Notes under the pieces: generated by a model
What the model was told of the DNA's origin: nothing
The model's input: only the letters and a program-made list of their open reading frames with translations
Database searches by the model: none
Position numbers and translations under genes: made by a program
NCBI GenBank assembly: GCA_948663575.1
Contig: CAPNAV010000023.1
Location: 1-13,935, forward strand
Length of the DNA stretch: 13,935 bases
DNA from: an uncultured Candidatus Saccharibacteria bacterium
Lineage (GTDB): Bacteria > Patescibacteriota > Saccharimonadia > Saccharimonadales > Saccharimonadaceae
Reading direction: 5' to 3'
Part shown: in pieces, positions 12,878 to 13,935 of the stretch
How the letters are laid out: the number at the start of each line of letters is the position of its first letter
Numbering within the stretch: position 1 is the first letter of the stretch

Positions 12878-13183
12878 TTGGTGAGCGATGTTATTACGAG
12901 TGGCTGGACATCAAATCAGGGTCTTACATTACCAGATAGCGCAAGAGCAACGCATGATGGCGGTCTGTTACCACTGTTTTTTACTCGCAAAGGACAGATT
13001 ATTGACATCAGAATGGCTGATAGGGGAAATACTGGACGTTATTGGGCTACAAACGCCCAACAAACCGGAACAAAATACGCTTATTATTTCATTTTAGATA
13101 GAGGGGCAGTTCGTCCATCAGACTACTGGAGTCGCACATACGGCTTTTCCCTCCGCTGCCTAGTCTCTACTAATAATAGATAA
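12878..13183 (+). CDS. Cassette C6: FISUMP-like C-terminal fragment, last of the array
   Basis: Open from TTG at the conserved block to TAA, 101 residues: LVSDVITSG, NQGLTLPDSARATHD, GLLPLFFTRKGQ, a variable centre with GNTGRYWAT and YAYYF, RPSDYWSRTYGF, and SLRCLVSTNNR. It abuts C5 with only 4 bp between the C5 stop and the TTG. An ATG at 12866, overlapping the C5 stop region, is in frame. It has two deviations from the shared ends: GATGTT instead of GATGA after the 5' block, and AGATAATGATAAA instead of GGATAATGATAAA, changing the final Gly to Arg. Both are at the outer edges of the conserved blocks. Confidence 0.7.
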   Translation: MVSDVITSGWTSNQGLTLPDSARATHDGGLLPLFFTRKGQIIDIRMADRGNTGRYWATNAQQTGTKYAYYFILDRGAVRPSDYWSRTYGFSLRCLVSTNNR

Positions 13184-13313
13184 TGATAAAAATCTGATGT
13201 TTTTAGTAGGCAGGTTCTGGACGATTTTATATATCAATAATTGCCAATTCCGGAACCATTTCATCCTTGACGTTGCTATAGATCTTTGTTAGAGTAGGAT
13301 TAGTTTGTGATAG

Positions 13314-13346
13314 AATTACCGGCGCTTCAAAGCGACGGTAATTTTT
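13314..13346 (+). terminator. Rho-independent terminator downstream of the array
   Basis: Outer arms AATTACCG (13314-13321) and CGGTAATT (13336-13343), and inner arms CGC/GCG, form a hairpin around a 6-nt loop. It ends in a run of T to 13346. It lies about 130 bp after C6 and could end any transcript leaving the array. Confidence 0.75.
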
Positions 13347-13502
13347 ATTTCAATCAAATGTAATTCGACTGAAATAAGAATATGCTTAGTTCGTAAACAT
13401 ATAGTCATACGCTACTTCTCCTTCCTCCCCACTCATGTAACAATGCTTCTGCCAAGGATGATATTAAGGTTCCGTATTCGAGAGTGTAGCATACTTTAAA
13501 TG

Positions 13503-13601
13503 AAATCTACAAGCATAGCCGTTAATCTTGTATATGAGGTTATTGGATTTTATGATAATTTGATAACTTCATATGGAATTAACGGCTATGCTTGTAGATT
13601 T
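13503..13601. repeat. 99-bp element with perfect 24-bp inverted arms
   Basis: Arms at 13503-13526 and 13578-13601 are perfect inverted complements (left arm begins AAATCTACAAGC, ends CCGTTAAT). Inside, a second pair, ATATGAGGTTAT (13532-13543) and ATAACTTCATAT (13563-13574), pairs over 12 bp with one G-U, around a 19-nt loop. Together they form one long rod with a small internal loop. No clear target-site duplication flanks it. It could be a MITE-like remnant, a structured RNA or a cruciform site. Confidence 0.75.
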
Positions 13602-13725
13602 TAGAATTTTTACTATACAATACGTACTAGAGTGAAAGCTCTTGTGCAGAGGTTTATTATAAAACCTTATTATAAAGGTCGAGTAATATAACTATTTATA
13701 ATTAACAATGTAGAAAGGTATCCAT

Positions 13726-13818
13726 ATGCGGAGAGTTTCTGTCGAAGGAGCAATCGAGGTTCATAAAACTAAGAAAGTTTATAAGACAAAAATTACTCTT
13801 GACCTAGGTCAAGAGTAA
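13726..13818 (+). CDS. Possible 30-residue small protein
   Basis: ATG at 13726 is preceded by AGAAAGG (13712-13718) at 7-8 nt, and a TATAAT (13697-13702) lies a suitable distance upstream. The frame gives MRRVSVEGAIEVHKT, then a Lys-rich segment, and ends LDLGQE before TAA. It is hydrophilic and basic with no domain that I recognise. Its last eight codons and stop lie in a perfect palindrome. The start signals are good, but a frame this short arises easily by chance. Confidence 0.3.
   Translation: MRRVSVEGAIEVHKTKKVYKTKITLDLGQE
13793..13818. repeat. 26-bp perfect palindrome
   Basis: The sequence is fully self-complementary with centre CTTGACCTAGGTCAAG. The minus-strand side continues into TTTTT, so it could be a terminator for a minus-strand gene beyond the window. 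On the plus strand it forms the last codons and stop of the small ORF. It is related to the palindrome at 12077-12094. Confidence 0.6.
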
Positions 13819-13935
13819 AACCCTAAATATGGTTCCATTTTAACAAAGTTTTTTAGTATGCGCAAGGCTTTTGCTCTGTTAGGTCTTGTTGCATAATCCC
13901 CAAACAAAAAAAGTAGTGTTATGATTAAAGTATGA

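Larger units (their letters stand above)
10459..13190. repeat. Array of six FISUMP-type C-terminal cassettes
   Basis: Six cassettes of about 305-320 bp share a 14-bp 5' block TTTGGTGAGCGATG. They also share a 29-bp 3' block beginning CCCTCCGCTGCC and ending TACTAATAAT, followed by GGATAATGATAAA or a close variant. The 29-bp block lies at 10471-10499 (minus), 11391-11419, 11862-11890, 12487-12515, 12838-12866 and 13149-13177 and is identical in all six. Homology stops sharply at the block edges; flanking DNA is unrelated. C1 is inverted and C2-C6 are forward. A tRNA-Gln gene sits between C3 and C4. This looks like a silent-cassette reservoir; no complete recipient gene is in the window. Confidence 0.85.
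13184..13935. other. Non-coding region right of the cassette array
   Basis: No convincing gene above about 30 codons. It contains the terminator at 13314-13346, a weak hairpin at 13345-13377 (TTATTTCA/TGAAATAA), the inverted-repeat element at 13503-13601, a 13-bp-period AT repeat (TTATTATAAA at 13654-13663 and 13667-13676), a small ORF and a 26-bp palindrome. The composition is more AT-rich than the coding part of the window. Confidence 0.55.

Noticed and set aside
10459..13190. Diversity-generating retroelement with variable repeats
   Set aside because: The cassettes differ by all kinds of substitutions and by length, not by changes at template adenines. No reverse transcriptase or template repeat is visible.
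10459..13190. Integron cassette array with attC sites
   Set aside because: The cassette ends lack the GTTRRRY/RYYYAAC boxes and the imperfect palindrome of attC. No integrase gene is present, and all cassettes encode the same domain.
13857..13893. Tiny frame MRKAFALLGLVA resembling a signal peptide
   Set aside because: It is only 12 codons long, stops at once and has no ribosome binding site.
1..13935. UGA recoded as an amino acid, as in some CPR lineages
   Set aside because: The main genes read fully without internal TGA and end at TAA or TAG, while cassette C2 ends at TGA exactly where the others end at TAA. The standard code suffices.

Overview
The window looks like a chromosomal segment from an ultrasmall, host-associated bacterium of the Patescibacteria/CPR radiation, most likely Candidatus Saccharibacteria (TM7). 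This assignment is inference. It rests on the mix of fibro-slime and FISUMP-type surface domains, salvage rather than synthesis of a tRNA-modification precursor, several apparently leaderless promoters, and TAA/TAG/TGA all used as ordinary stops. No taxonomic marker gene is present.

Layout, left to right. Positions 1-281 are non-coding and carry one copy of a hairpin repeat that recurs at 10.8-11.0 kb. Positions 282-3870 (minus strand) hold a two-gene operon for a heterodimeric ABC exporter; the first gene has the degenerate catalytic site and the second the intact one. A divergent intergenic region (3871-4142) follows, with two oppositely oriented terminator-like hairpins and strong promoters on both sides. 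Then come four plus-strand genes: a YhhQ-type queuosine-precursor transporter (4143-4973), tgt (5115-6476), an AI-2E/PerM-family membrane protein (6515-7603) and an 874-residue fibro-slime/MucBP surface adhesin (7686-10310). The transporter and tgt together make a queuosine salvage pair. tgt carries an unusual in-frame insertion built on a 37-bp direct repeat.

Positions 10459-13190 are the most unusual part. Six ~310-bp coding cassettes (one inverted, five forward) each encode only the C-terminal ~100 residues of a FISUMP-like domain. Each starts at the same 14-bp block and ends in the same 29-bp block. None has its own N-terminus or clear ribosome binding site. The interiors are strongly diverged even at synonymous sites, while the ends are identical. 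The best reading is a reservoir of silent cassettes for recombinational variation of a surface protein encoded elsewhere, comparable in logic to pilS or vls systems. A tRNA-Gln(UUG) gene lies inside the array on the minus strand. Between the divergent first and second cassettes lies a cluster of hairpins with fixed architecture but different, still base-paired, stem sequences; three of them repeat at exactly 47 bp.

Positions 13190-13935 have no convincing long gene. They hold a terminator, a 99-bp element with perfect 24-bp inverted arms, a possible 30-codon ORF and a 26-bp perfect palindrome.

Taken together, the window joins cell-envelope functions (export, adhesion and a variable surface-domain reservoir) with scavenging of a queuosine precursor, as expected of an episymbiont that depends on a host cell.
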